From Pseudomonadales bacterium (GTDB taxonomy: Bacteria; Pseudomonadota; Gammaproteobacteria; Pseudomonadales; JAHRWD01): 64,000 bases of DNA. The translations under genes were made by a program, and so were the position numbers. Positions 52,408-61,718 of the stretch are shown here, in pieces; the stretch's first letter is position 1; each line of letters begins with the position of its first letter. The stretch is from the NCBI GenBank assembly GCA_029210125.1, contig JARGPR010000001.1, positions 248,001 to 312,000 on the forward strand. The letters are read 5' to 3'. The notes below the pieces were generated by a model. It ran no database searches. It was not told where the DNA came from and worked only from the letters and a program-made list of their open reading frames with translations.

Positions 52408-54531
52408 TTGGCTACACAAACACCTTCACTTCAATCAATACAGGCTGCGACCAAGGGTAACCTTGGTATACCGTTGGCCCTGTTAGCACTTTTGGGCATG
52501 ATGACATTGCCCATGCCAGCGATACTGCTGGATCTATTTTTCTCCTTCAATATTGCATTATCTTTAGTGGTTTTATTGGTCGCTGTGTACGCAATGCGGC
52601 CACTGGATTTTGCTGTGTTTCCCACCATCTTATTGATTGCGACACTGCTTCGGTTGGCACTGAACGTGGCCTCGACACGGGTCGTATTGTTGCATGGCCA
52701 TCAGGGTGGTGATGCTGCGGGAAAAGTAATTGAAGCTTTCGGTGAGGTAGTGATTGGGGGCAACTACGCGGTTGGCCTGGTGGTCTTTGCTATCTTGGTG
52801 ATCATCAATTTTGTGGTGGTAACCAAGGGCGCAGGAAGAATTTCCGAAGTGAGCGCGCGTTTTACTCTGGATGCAATGCCTGGAAAACAGATGGCGATTG
52901 ATGCGGATCTGAACGCTGGCATGTTGACGCAGGAGGAAGCTCAGACCCGGCGCTCAGAGGTATCACAGGAAGCGGATTTCTATGGTTCTATGGATGGTGC
53001 CAGCAAGTTTGTCCGGGGTGATGCGATTGCCGGTATTCTAATCTTGGTGATCAATATTGTTGGTGGACTGTCGATCGGCATGGCTCAGTACGATCTTGAA
53101 TTTTCCGACGCTATGCAAAAATACTCGTTGCTAACCATCGGTGATGGATTGGTTGCACAGATTCCTTCACTGTTACTATCGACCGCTGCTGCTTTAATGG
53201 TGACGCGGGTAAACAGCGCTGAAGATATGAGCGGGCAGGTGGTCGCTCAGATGTTTAGTTCTCCCAGAGCGTTGGCCGTTGCCGCGATTGTATTGATTGT
53301 GATGGGCTCCATCCCCGGCATGCCCCACGTCGCGTTTCTTGGTTTGGGTTTTGCTGCTGCGGGATTCGCCTGGTATATCCACCACAATAACCAGGAACAA
53401 GAAGTCGTTCAGCAGCGCGAAGAGTTGCAGATTCAGCAGGAACAACAGCAAAAACCTGCATTGCCTGAACTAGGTTGGGAAGATGTTGTGCCGGTGGATA
53501 CCATTGGTCTTGAAGTGGGTTACCGGCTTATCCCAATGGTGGACAGTACCCAGGGTGGTGAGCTGCTCAGCCGCATTAAAGGTATCCGTAAGAAGCTTTC
53601 ACAGGAACTGGGCTTCCTGATTCCATCTGTTCATATTCGCGACAATCTTGATCTTGCGCCCAGTGCGTACCGGATAAGCTTGATGGGCGTAACCCTCGGC
53701 GAGGCGGAGATTCAGCCTGATCGTTTTATGGCGATTGATCCCGGTCAGGTATTCGGCGCACTGGAGGGGATTGAGACTATAGATCCTGCCTTTGGTCTGA
53801 AAGCTGTCTGGATTGACGCTGGACAACGTGAACACGCGCAGACCCTCGGTTACACCGTGGTAGATGCCAGCACCGTTGTGGCAACCCATTTGAATCAACT
53901 ATTGCTAGAAAATGCCTATGAATTGTTGGGCCACGAAGAGGTTCAGGAACTGCTCGACATGCTTGAGCGTACCTCGCCCAAGCTCGCTGAAGAGCTGGTA
54001 CCCAATACAGTCTCCATTAGTACTCTGGTCAGAGTGCTCGGCAACTTGCTGATCGAGCAGGTACCGATTCGGGATATGCGCTCAATTGCCGAAGCGATGA
54101 CCGAGCTGTCACCCAAAACAGATGATCCCGAGCGATTGACCGCCGCAGTGCGTATTGCCCTGTCACGAATGATCGTTCAGCAGATCTGCGGTGTTGAAAC
54201 CGAACTACCCGTGATTACTCTTGATCCGTCGCTGGAACAAATTCTAATCAATTCTGCCAACCAGACCCGTGGCATGGATGGAGCCGGTTCTGATCCGGTA
54301 TTGGAACCGATGATGGCAAATAACCTCCAGCAATCGCTGCAGGAATCGGTAGAGCGTCAAGAGATAAAGGGTGAGCCAGCGGTACTGCTGGTTTCCGAAA
54401 CGGTACGCGCGTTCCTGGCTAAATTTGCACGATACGGCCAGGTCAAAGTACACGTGCTTTCCTATCAGGAAATTCCCCAAACCAAACAAATTACCATTGT
54501 TTCAACCATCGGCCGTCAAGAAGGTGCTTGA
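52408..54531 (+). CDS. flhA: FlhA, export-gate protein
   Basis: FlhA is the large export-gate component that binds chaperone-substrate complexes and uses proton flow. The 707-residue protein has eight N-terminal membrane segments (to about residue 320) with the conserved FHIPEP-family region FAVFPTILLIATLLRLALNV and GGNYAVGLVVFAILVIINFV. The cytoplasmic loop contains GRISEVSARFTLDAMPGKQM, and a large cytoplasmic domain follows. The start is TTG 52408 with a poor ribosome site; no better in-frame start fits the family N-terminus. Confidence 0.96.
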   Translation: MATQTPSLQSIQAATKGNLGIPLALLALLGMMTLPMPAILLDLFFSFNIALSLVVLLVAVYAMRPLDFAVFPTILLIATLLRLALNVASTRVVLLHGHQGGDAAGKVIEAFGEVVIGGNYAVGLVVFAILVIINFVVVTKGAGRISEVSARFTLDAMPGKQMAIDADLNAGMLTQEEAQTRRSEVSQEADFYGSMDGASKFVRGDAIAGILILVINIVGGLSIGMAQYDLEFSDAMQKYSLLTIGDGLVAQIPSLLLSTAAALMVTRVNSAEDMSGQVVAQMFSSPRALAVAAIVLIVMGSIPGMPHVAFLGLGFAAAGFAWYIHHNNQEQEVVQQREELQIQQEQQQKPALPELGWEDVVPVDTIGLEVGYRLIPMVDSTQGGELLSRIKGIRKKLSQELGFLIPSVHIRDNLDLAPSAYRISLMGVTLGEAEIQPDRFMAIDPGQVFGALEGIETIDPAFGLKAVWIDAGQREHAQTLGYTVVDASTVVATHLNQLLLENAYELLGHEEVQELLDMLERTSPKLAEELVPNTVSISTLVRVLGNLLIEQVPIRDMRSIAEAMTELSPKTDDPERLTAAVRIALSRMIVQQICGVETELPVITLDPSLEQILINSANQTRGMDGAGSDPVLEPMMANNLQQSLQESVERQEIKGEPAVLLVSETVRAFLAKFARYGQVKVHVLSYQEIPQTKQITIVSTIGRQEGA

Positions 54532-54588
54532 TCATGGATTACATAATACAAAAAGCCAGAACCGCCAGAACCGAAAGGGGTTTGAGCC

Positions 54589-56253
54589 ATGAATGACCAC
54601 ACATATGTTGCCGCTGATATGCATCATGCGATGAAATTGGTGAAGGAAGATATGGGGCCGGATGCGGTGATTTTATCCCACCGCAAAGTGATGGAGGGTG
54701 TTGAAATTGTCGCCGCTCCTTCGGAGATGATGGAGGCTCTGCAGCAGTCGGTACAACAGCAGTCAGCTCAGCAGAACCTGGGGCAACAGAGCTCCGGGCA
54801 ACAGCCGGTGGCGCCGATGGCTACTGCAATTGACAGTATGATCTCCCCTGATGTTGCAGCGGGAATGGATCATCAGCAAGGTTTGAATCAGTCCACTGTG
54901 GGCATGGTCGCGCCGGGTACTCAAAAGTCCGCTGGAAGGGTTAAATCATTTTCATTTCCAGGGCTATCGAAGCGCTCAAATGCGAACAAGGCAAAAGCTG
55001 ATCCAGGCGCCTCTCAAGGGACTTTAAAACCTGCGATTCAGCCGCATACACAGCCGAATAAAACCATGACTGATGATGTGATGGTATCTCTGTCCAGATC
55101 AAATAACGAGAATCTGGGTCGGCAAACCTCAAAAATTGCTCAGCCGAGGCTTACGCAACGATTTTCTCCGCAGTCGTCTGCTGCAACTGGTTCGGTCAGA
55201 AGGCCTGCGGCTCAGAAGCCTGCCGCGCCGCAACCAACCCCATCGGAGCAGGCATATGAAACCATGATCCTGCAAAACAATATGGAATTGTCAGCGATGC
55301 GGGATGAATTGAGTGGTTTAAAAGAACTGTTGGAAGCGCAGTTTAAAGCCCTGTCATGGTCGCAATTCAGTCAGCAAACGCCGATTCATGCATCGGTATG
55401 GAAACGCCTAAAAACCATGGGTCTGGAAACTTTTTTATGTGAAGAGCTGGTATCGAAACTAGGCCCGGATGATCGGTTAAAGCACGCCTGGAACGATACA
55501 GCTGAAAACTTGCGAGGAATGCTGCCGATTTTCTCAGAAAACCTTTGCGACTATAGCGGAATTGTTTCTCTAGTTGGCCCTACAGGAGCAGGAAAAACTA
55601 CGACTATTGGTAAAATCGCCGCGCACCATGTACTGAAATATGGTGTAGATGAGGTAGCGCTAGTCTCTACCGACAGTTTTCGCATTGCATCCCGAGAACA
55701 GCTTAACAGCTACGGAAGAATTCTGGGTATTCCCGTTTACTCAGTCACAGAAAACCAAACTCTTGATCAGGTGCTGGAGGCGATCAGTAACCGCCACCGT
55801 TTGGTTTTGATCGACAATCCCGGGCTAAGTGGCGATGAGGCATTCTTTAGTCAGCACCTTGATCAGCTTGCCCATTCCCGATTTCCAATCGACAATTTTT
55901 TTGTGATGCCCTGTACCAGCCAATATCAGGTGCTGGAGTCCTATCTTGATCGTTTGAACCAGATTCCATTGCAAGGCTGTATCGCCAGCAAAACAGACGA
56001 GGCCTCGGAAATTGGCCACATATTGAGTTTGGCTATTGGTTACGAATTGCCAATCGCCAGTTACACCAACGGACAAAATATACCCGATGATATTTATCAG
56101 GCTGACCCCCAACGGTTGGTGAGCATAGCGATCGATATGAGTGCTTTTGGATCCGCATCTGACGATCAGGAAGTAACCATGAACCATGACGACGGAGTTA
56201 ATAATCGTCAAAAACAGGATAAAACAGCCCGGATGGACTTAAATGATAACTAA
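54589..56253 (+). CDS. flhF: FlhF, polar flagellum placement GTPase
   Basis: FlhF is an SRP-type GTPase that marks the pole for flagellar assembly. The 554 residues have the N-terminal B domain (YVAADMHHAMKLVKEDMGPD), a long Gln/Pro/Ala-rich linker (about 55-225), an N domain, and a G domain with P-loop GPTGAGKTTT (330-339) and STDSFRIASREQL. The G3 motif reads DNPG (409-412) where family members usually have DTAG; the G4 position reads SKTDE. The ribosome site GGGGTTTGAG precedes the ATG. Confidence 0.93.
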   Translation: MNDHTYVAADMHHAMKLVKEDMGPDAVILSHRKVMEGVEIVAAPSEMMEALQQSVQQQSAQQNLGQQSSGQQPVAPMATAIDSMISPDVAAGMDHQQGLNQSTVGMVAPGTQKSAGRVKSFSFPGLSKRSNANKAKADPGASQGTLKPAIQPHTQPNKTMTDDVMVSLSRSNNENLGRQTSKIAQPRLTQRFSPQSSAATGSVRRPAAQKPAAPQPTPSEQAYETMILQNNMELSAMRDELSGLKELLEAQFKALSWSQFSQQTPIHASVWKRLKTMGLETFLCEELVSKLGPDDRLKHAWNDTAENLRGMLPIFSENLCDYSGIVSLVGPTGAGKTTTIGKIAAHHVLKYGVDEVALVSTDSFRIASREQLNSYGRILGIPVYSVTENQTLDQVLEAISNRHRLVLIDNPGLSGDEAFFSQHLDQLAHSRFPIDNFFVMPCTSQYQVLESYLDRLNQIPLQGCIASKTDEASEIGHILSLAIGYELPIASYTNGQNIPDDIYQADPQRLVSIAIDMSAFGSASDDQEVTMNHDDGVNNRQKQDKTARMDLNDN

Positions 56254-56290
56254 TATTAGAAGTAGAAGAACGCAGAGTAGAGGTATCTCA

Positions 56291-57121
56291 ATGGAAGGTT
56301 CTAACCCAGTACGGGTGATCGCGGTAACCGGAGGTAAGGGCGGTGTCGGCAAAACAAACGTATCCGTGAACCTGGGTGCTGCATTATCCGGTCGAGGTCA
56401 GCGTGTAGTACTGCTGGATGGGGATATGGGACTTGCCAATATAGATGTTGTGCTTGGATTAACCCCGGGCAAGAACATGGCTGACGTTCTTTCTGGCGAA
56501 TCGACTCTGCAGGAAGTGATGGTGGAAGGCCCACTTGGAATGAAAGTTATTCCCGCGGCTTCCGGTGTTCAGAATATGGTAAACCTCAGTTCCGCGCAGC
56601 ATAGCGGCATTATTCATGCCTTTAGTGAATTGGGTGACCAGCTGGATGTATTGATCATTGATACGGCGGCGGGTATCTCCAACGATGTTGTAAATTTCGT
56701 GAAAGCATCACAGGAAGTGCTGGTCGTGGTCTGTGATGAGCCTGCCTCAATAACAGATGCCTACGCGCTGATCAAAATGTTAAATGCAGAGCATGGTATG
56801 GAGCACTTCAGGGTGTTGGCTAATATGGTCCGTTCCGAGCAGGAAGGAATGGGGTTGTTTAGCAAATTACAAAAAGTCACCAGTCGATTTCTGGATATCA
56901 ATATCCAGTATGCGGGCTGCATCCCCCATGATGAAAATTTGCGCAAAGCCATAAGACGACAACGCTCCGTATATCAGGCATACCCTAAAAGTAACGCATC
57001 CATTGCGTTTGATAAACTCGCAAATCAGGTTTTGTCCTGGCCTTTACCAACTCGATCAAAGGGTTATATGGAGTTTTTCGCTGAACAGTTGGTAATGAGC
57101 CAAAACTCAGTGAATTTTTAG
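56291..57121 (+). CDS. fleN: FleN (FlhG), flagellar number regulator ATPase
   Basis: FleN is a MinD/ParA-type ATPase that limits flagellar number by restraining FleQ and works with FlhF. With ATG 56291 it is 276 residues: deviant Walker A GGKGGVGKT (14-22), LLDGDMGLANIDVVLGLTPG, IIDTAAGISNDVVNFVKASQ, VVCDEPASITDAYALIKMLN. ATG 56291 has AGAGG about eight bases upstream and gives the family N-terminus. An in-frame ATG at 56243 lies inside the flhF end and would add 16 unusual Arg/Ser-rich residues. Confidence 0.94.
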   Translation: MEGSNPVRVIAVTGGKGGVGKTNVSVNLGAALSGRGQRVVLLDGDMGLANIDVVLGLTPGKNMADVLSGESTLQEVMVEGPLGMKVIPAASGVQNMVNLSSAQHSGIIHAFSELGDQLDVLIIDTAAGISNDVVNFVKASQEVLVVVCDEPASITDAYALIKMLNAEHGMEHFRVLANMVRSEQEGMGLFSKLQKVTSRFLDINIQYAGCIPHDENLRKAIRRQRSVYQAYPKSNASIAFDKLANQVLSWPLPTRSKGYMEFFAEQLVMSQNSVNF

Positions 57122-57140
57122 AGTTAGATTCTCGCTCTTC

Positions 57141-57869
57141 ATGTATCAACAAACCCAAACCGTTGATCTTGATGACCTGGTTGAGCAACACGCCGTATTA
57201 GTAAAGCGGATTGCTCATCATTTGTTGTCTCGATTACCTGCGTCTGTACAACTCGATGATCTTCTTCAAGCTGGTATGCTCGGTCTATTTGAAGCGGCAG
57301 CTCGGTTTGATCAATCCAAAGGGGCCCGGTTCGAAACCTACGCCGGGATTCGTATACGCGGCGCCATGTTGGATGAAATTCGCAAAGGCGACTGGACACC
57401 GCGCTCAGTCCACAAGCAGTCTCGTGCTATCAGTGAAGCGATCAAACAGGTCGAACAGACTCGGGGTATTGACGCACGGGATCGTGACATTGCTGATGCG
57501 ATGGAGATCAGTATGGATGAATATCACCGTTTGTTGGTGGATATTTCAGGATCGCGTCTGTTCAGCCTCGAAGAACTCAAAATGATCTCCGATGGATTAG
57601 AAGTTCCTGAGGCTAGTGACTCAGACTCCGTCAACGAAAACCCACTCGATATCATTCAAAAACAAGCCTTTGGAAAGTATCTGACGACGGTGATACAAAG
57701 TTTGCCTGATCGGGAGAAAACGGTTTTATCGCTTTATTATGATCAAGAAATGAACTTAAAAGAGATCGGAGAAATTCTGGAAGTGAGCGAGTCACGGGTA
57801 TCTCAAATACATAGCCAAGCTGTATTAAAAGTACGTTCACGGATGAATAGTTGGAAAACTGATCAATAA
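57141..57869 (+). CDS. fliA: FliA, sigma-28 factor
   Basis: FliA directs RNA polymerase to late flagellar promoters such as those seen here for fliC and flgM. The 242-residue sigma factor has region 2 (LLQAGMLGLFEAAARFDQSK; GARFETYAGIRIRGAMLDEI), region 3 (DARDRDIADAMEISMDEYHR) and region 4 (LPDREKTVLSLYYDQEMNLK; EIGEILEVSESRVSQIHSQA). It is 19 bases after fleN, in the flhA-flhF-fleN-fliA order of Pseudomonas. Confidence 0.97.
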   Translation: MYQQTQTVDLDDLVEQHAVLVKRIAHHLLSRLPASVQLDDLLQAGMLGLFEAAARFDQSKGARFETYAGIRIRGAMLDEIRKGDWTPRSVHKQSRAISEAIKQVEQTRGIDARDRDIADAMEISMDEYHRLLVDISGSRLFSLEELKMISDGLEVPEASDSDSVNENPLDIIQKQAFGKYLTTVIQSLPDREKTVLSLYYDQEMNLKEIGEILEVSESRVSQIHSQAVLKVRSRMNSWKTDQ

Positions 57870-58018
57870 CACGATGTTTCTGTGAAATTTGTCATAAAAC
57901 TGGATAGCTGCAAAACACCGACTAAACTTTGTAAAGAAGAAATTAGATAGATATTGCTGATTGCGTTTAAAAAAATAAACGGTTTTAGCAAGGTAATTGA
58001 GGCTTATTGGAGGCTTCC

Positions 58019-58408
58019 TTGGACAAAAATATGAATATTCTGGTCGTTGATGATTTTTCAACGATGCGGCGAATTATAAAAAACCTTTTGCGGGACTTGG
58101 GCTTCACCAATACGGAGGAGGCTGACGACGGAAGTACGGCGCTGCCGATATTGCAAAAAGGAGGTATCGATTTTCTGATTACTGATTGGAATATGCCGAA
58201 AATGACAGGCATTGACCTTCTTAAAGCGGTTAGAGCGGATGCTTCATTGGAGGGTTTGCCTATTTTGATGGTGACTGCCGAGGCAAAACGTGAACAGATC
58301 GTAGAAGCTGCCCAGGCAGGTGTAAATGGATATGTAGTAAAACCGTTTACTGCGGCCGTACTGCAAGAGAAGATCGAACGAATCTTCGAACGTGTAGAAG
58401 CGGGTTAA
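58019..58408 (+). CDS. cheY: CheY, flagellar response regulator
   Basis: CheY-P binds FliM to change motor rotation. The 129-residue receiver has [20 protein letters not shown], phosphoacceptor Asp56 in [23 protein letters not shown] (switch Thr) and [11 protein letters not shown]. It is very close to enteric and Pseudomonas CheY. The start is read as TTG 58019, five bases after GGAGG; ATG 58031 is 17 bases from that site, and TTG 58007 overlaps it. It heads the cheYZAB-motCD run. Confidence 0.94.
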   Translation: MDKNMNILVVDDFSTMRRIIKNLLRDLGFTNTEEADDGSTALPILQKGGIDFLITDWNMPKMTGIDLLKAVRADASLEGLPILMVTAEAKREQIVEAAQAGVNGYVVKPFTAAVLQEKIERIFERVEAG

Positions 58409-58433
58409 CCCAAATATAAAAAGGTTGCAGGAA

Positions 58434-59213
58434 ATGTCTCGATTAACGGATACCAATTCTTACGAAGGCTACATTCAGGAGTTAGCCAAAACTACTGAAT
58501 TGTTAATGGAAAAAATTGAACAGGGTAAGACAAATGAGATCTCTGAACTGATCGATTCGATCAAAGAAACCAGAGATCGTGGGCTTTATCTAGAGGTCGG
58601 AAAATTAACCCGTGCTTTACATGATGCCATTTCCGCATTCCATATTGATGCTTATCTGGATGATTCAGATAAAAAAGATATGTCAACCATTTCAGATGCG
58701 ACGGATCGGCTTGGTTATGTGATGAACCTAACGGACAAAGCCGCTAATCGAACCATGGATATGGTGGAAGCCAGTTTGCCGATCGCCCAGGGTATTGGTT
58801 GTGATACCAGCAAGCTTAAAAAGGATTGGGAGCGCTTAGGGAAACGGGAAATATCCTATGAGGAGTTTGGTGAACTGTACAAAGAGATGGGTACTTTTCT
58901 CGAAGCGAATGAAGCACGAGTGAAAGATCTCCAGCAAAATTTGACCAATATATTAATGGCTCAGGATTACCAGGATCTGACCGGGCAGGTGATCAAACGT
59001 GTGGTGACGCTTGTTCAGGATGTAGAAGGAAGTTTAGTTACTTTAGTGAAGCTTGCCGGCAATATTGAAGAAGTTGGTGGCTTAGAGGTGGAATCGGTAA
59101 AACATAGTTCGAAGCCGGCTCAGGAAGAGATAGGGATTTTCCCCACCAAGAATGATGAGTTTGTGAGTGGCCAGGATGACGTCGACGACTTGCTATCGAG
59201 TCTTGGCTTTTAG
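58434..59213 (+). CDS. cheZ: CheZ, CheY-P phosphatase
   Basis: CheZ removes phosphate from CheY. The 259-residue helical protein has LTRALHDAISAFHID, then the phosphatase segment AQDYQDLTGQVIKRVVTLV with conserved acidic and Gln residues (about 177-186). It ends with the C-terminal CheY-binding peptide DVDDLLSSLGF. ATG 58434 is chosen because AAGG lies about 10 bases upstream; an in-frame TTG at 58425 abuts that site. Confidence 0.95.
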   Translation: MSRLTDTNSYEGYIQELAKTTELLMEKIEQGKTNEISELIDSIKETRDRGLYLEVGKLTRALHDAISAFHIDAYLDDSDKKDMSTISDATDRLGYVMNLTDKAANRTMDMVEASLPIAQGIGCDTSKLKKDWERLGKREISYEEFGELYKEMGTFLEANEARVKDLQQNLTNILMAQDYQDLTGQVIKRVVTLVQDVEGSLVTLVKLAGNIEEVGGLEVESVKHSSKPAQEEIGIFPTKNDEFVSGQDDVDDLLSSLGF

Positions 59214-59221
59214 GAGTAAAC

Positions 59222-61507
59222 ATGAGTATCAGTGAAGATGATGAGATCCTTCAGGATTTCCTGGTTGAAGCCGGAGAAATACTTGAACAGCTGAATGAAC
59301 AGCTGGTGGATCTGGAACAGAAGCCTGACGATGTTGAATTATTAAACGCAATTTTCCGTGGTTTTCATACTGTAAAAGGCGGCGCTGGTTTTCTGCAGAT
59401 AGAAAACCTTGTAAATGTCTGCCACGTTACCGAAAACTTGTTCGATAGTTTGCGTAAGGGTGAACTAGCGGTCAGCGCAGAATTGATGGATATTGTTCTG
59501 CAGGTTCTTGACGTAGTTAATGAAATGTTTGCTCAAGTTAGAGCGCGGGAAGAAGTTTGTGCGGCGGACGATAGCCTCTTGGCAGCTATTTCTGGAGCAC
59601 TGGAAGGTGGAGGAGCAGAACCTGAACCGGACAATGTTGAGGTTGCCTCGGAACCCGTCGCAGAAGAGCCTTCTACTGATGGTATAGAGCTATTCGATTC
59701 TAACGAAGAATCAGAATCTGACGGGGTAGAGTTATTTGGTGAAGAGGACTTTGTCGAGACGGCCCCAACCGATTCGAACACCGCAGCAGCTGTAGATGTT
59801 GCGGGAAGTCATTCTGATGATGAGATCAGCGAAGATGAATTTGATCGATTACTAGATCAGTTGCATGGCAAAGGAAAGCATGGAACCGGATCAATCGCCC
59901 AACAATCTGCAGAGGAAAAGCCGAGGCCTGTTACAACTGAATCAGCGGGTGATTCAAGCGACGAAATAAGCGAAGATGAATTTGAAAAAATGCTGGATGA
60001 TCTGCACGGGAAAGGAAAGCATTCCAGCACATCAGCCTTAAAAGAAACAGAACAATCTGTTTCAGCTGCCACTGCACTGCATACAGCATCCGCGCCTGAA
60101 AAGGCAACTTCAGCACAATCAAGCGACAGCGTGATTGATGATTCTGAGTTCGACAAGTTACTTGATGATTTGCACGGAAAAGGTAAAGGTCCAACCAAAC
60201 AGGCTTCTGCAGCAGAAAAATCCGCTAAACCAGATGTGCCTAAAAAGCCGGATACCCCAGCGCCGACAAAAGCAGATAAACCTGCAGTAAAGCCTGTTAA
60301 AGCCAGCGCTGCCACAAAAAAAGAACCGCCACCTCCAGCCGCGGAAACCACCGTTCGTGTGGATACCCAGCGGCTGGACGATATTATGAATATGGTTGGA
60401 GAACTTGTATTGGTTCGAAACCGGCTAGTTCGATTGAGCGTTAGTATGCCCGGTGAAGATCTAGCGAAGGCTGTTTCAAACCTGGATGTTGTCACCGCTG
60501 ACCTGCAATCATCAGTCATGAAAACCCGAATGCAACCGATTAAAAAAGTGTTTGGGCGATTCCCGCGTGTTGTACGTGATTTGGCTCGTTCCTTGAAGAA
60601 AGAAGTCACATTGCAGATGGCGGGTGAAGACACCGATTTAGATAAAAATCTGGTGGAGGCGCTTGCTGATCCACTTGTTCACCTGGTGCGAAACTCGGTT
60701 GATCACGGTATTGAATCACCTGACGAGCGTGAAGCGACAGGAAAAGATCGCATGGGTATCGTGATACTTTCTGCCGAGCAGGAGGGCGATCACATCATGC
60801 TTACGATTTCAGATGATGGAAAAGGTATGGACCCGGATGTTCTGCGTGGTCTTGCTGTCAAGAAAGGACTAATGGATTCCGATGCGGCAGATCGTTTGAC
60901 TGATGAAGAGTGTTTTAACCTGATATTTGCACCGGGCTTTTCTTCTAAAGAGGAGATATCCGATGTATCCGGCCGCGGTGTTGGAATGGATGTGGTTAAA
61001 ACAAAAATCGCTCAATTAAATGGTGCAATTCAGATTCACTCTGAGCTGGGTAAAGGTACCCGGATCGAGATCAAAGTGCCGCTAACATTGGCGATCATGC
61101 CTACACTGATGATTATGCTGGATAAACAGGCCTTTGCATTACCGTTAGTGAGTGTGAATGAAATATTTAATCTTGATCTGTCGAAAACAAATATTGTAGA
61201 TGGGCAAGAGGTAGTGACGGTTCGTGATAAAGCGCTGCCGCTGTTTTACCTGAAAAGTTGGTTGTTGCCGAGTCAAGATAGCGATGAAATGAATCATAGT
61301 GATTGCCACGTTGTTATTGTCACAGTTGGGACTCAGCGGGTTGGTTTCGTAGTAGATCAGTTATTAGGGCAAGAAGAAGTCGTGATTAAACCTCTAGGCA
61401 GCATGTTGCAAGGTACAGCAGGTATGGCAGGGGCGACGATCACCGGTGATGGCCGGATAGCACTGATTCTTGACGTGCCCAGCATGCTCAAAAGATATGC
61501 TGCATAA
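59222..61507 (+). CDS. cheA: CheA histidine kinase (flagellar)
   Basis: The kinase that phosphorylates CheY and CheB in the flagellar pathway. The 761 residues: P1 with His49 in FRGFHTVKGGAGFLQI; a long acidic/Ala-Pro-rich linker (about 130-375); P3; P4 with LVRNSVDHGIESPDERE, ISDDGKGMDP and GRGVGMDVVKTK; P5 CheW-like (PLVSVNEIFNLDLSKTNIVD). The linker holds three copies of an element ending in LHGKGK (about 201, 248 and 304), each like E-I-S-E-D-E-F-x-x-x-L-D-x-L-H-G-K-G-K. The element may act as a CheY/CheB binding site. It is 8 bases after cheZ. Confidence 0.96.
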   Translation: MSISEDDEILQDFLVEAGEILEQLNEQLVDLEQKPDDVELLNAIFRGFHTVKGGAGFLQIENLVNVCHVTENLFDSLRKGELAVSAELMDIVLQVLDVVNEMFAQVRAREEVCAADDSLLAAISGALEGGGAEPEPDNVEVASEPVAEEPSTDGIELFDSNEESESDGVELFGEEDFVETAPTDSNTAAAVDVAGSHSDDEISEDEFDRLLDQLHGKGKHGTGSIAQQSAEEKPRPVTTESAGDSSDEISEDEFEKMLDDLHGKGKHSSTSALKETEQSVSAATALHTASAPEKATSAQSSDSVIDDSEFDKLLDDLHGKGKGPTKQASAAEKSAKPDVPKKPDTPAPTKADKPAVKPVKASAATKKEPPPPAAETTVRVDTQRLDDIMNMVGELVLVRNRLVRLSVSMPGEDLAKAVSNLDVVTADLQSSVMKTRMQPIKKVFGRFPRVVRDLARSLKKEVTLQMAGEDTDLDKNLVEALADPLVHLVRNSVDHGIESPDEREATGKDRMGIVILSAEQEGDHIMLTISDDGKGMDPDVLRGLAVKKGLMDSDAADRLTDEECFNLIFAPGFSSKEEISDVSGRGVGMDVVKTKIAQLNGAIQIHSELGKGTRIEIKVPLTLAIMPTLMIMLDKQAFALPLVSVNEIFNLDLSKTNIVDGQEVVTVRDKALPLFYLKSWLLPSQDSDEMNHSDCHVVIVTVGTQRVGFVVDQLLGQEEVVIKPLGSMLQGTAGMAGATITGDGRIALILDVPSMLKRYAA

Positions 61508-61718
61508 CTGAGAACCCGTGTTTTGATATATATTGACACCTTCGCCAGCGGTATAGTAGTTAAAAAATAGAGGTGAACGTCCCTGTCTTTGGACAGGTTC
61601 CTAATTTAGTTTTTTGTCTGACGGGGGTAACTAGACACCTTATACGACTACGCAATTAAGTTCTGCACTATGGCGCATATCAAGAGGCGCAATTTGCCGG
61701 ACAACAGGTTACGGATAA
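61508..61718 (+). other. Gap between flagellar cheA and cheB with a short hairpin
   Basis: A 211-base gap in an otherwise tight operon. It contains CCTGTC-TTTG-GACAGG (61583-61598), a six-base-pair hairpin followed after a few bases by a T-rich stretch. It could weakly terminate or process the transcript between cheA and cheB. No sigma-28 or sigma-54 site was recognised. Confidence 0.4.

Noticed and set aside
59857-60633. Long (258-codon) open frame opposite flagellar cheA
   Set aside because: Ser/Ala/Pro-rich mirror of the repeat-containing CheA linker; the plus-strand frame is a well-conserved kinase.
61530-61565. TTGACA ... TATAGT between cheA and cheB as a sigma-70 promoter
   Set aside because: The two hexamers are only about 13 bases apart, too close for a sigma-70 promoter.
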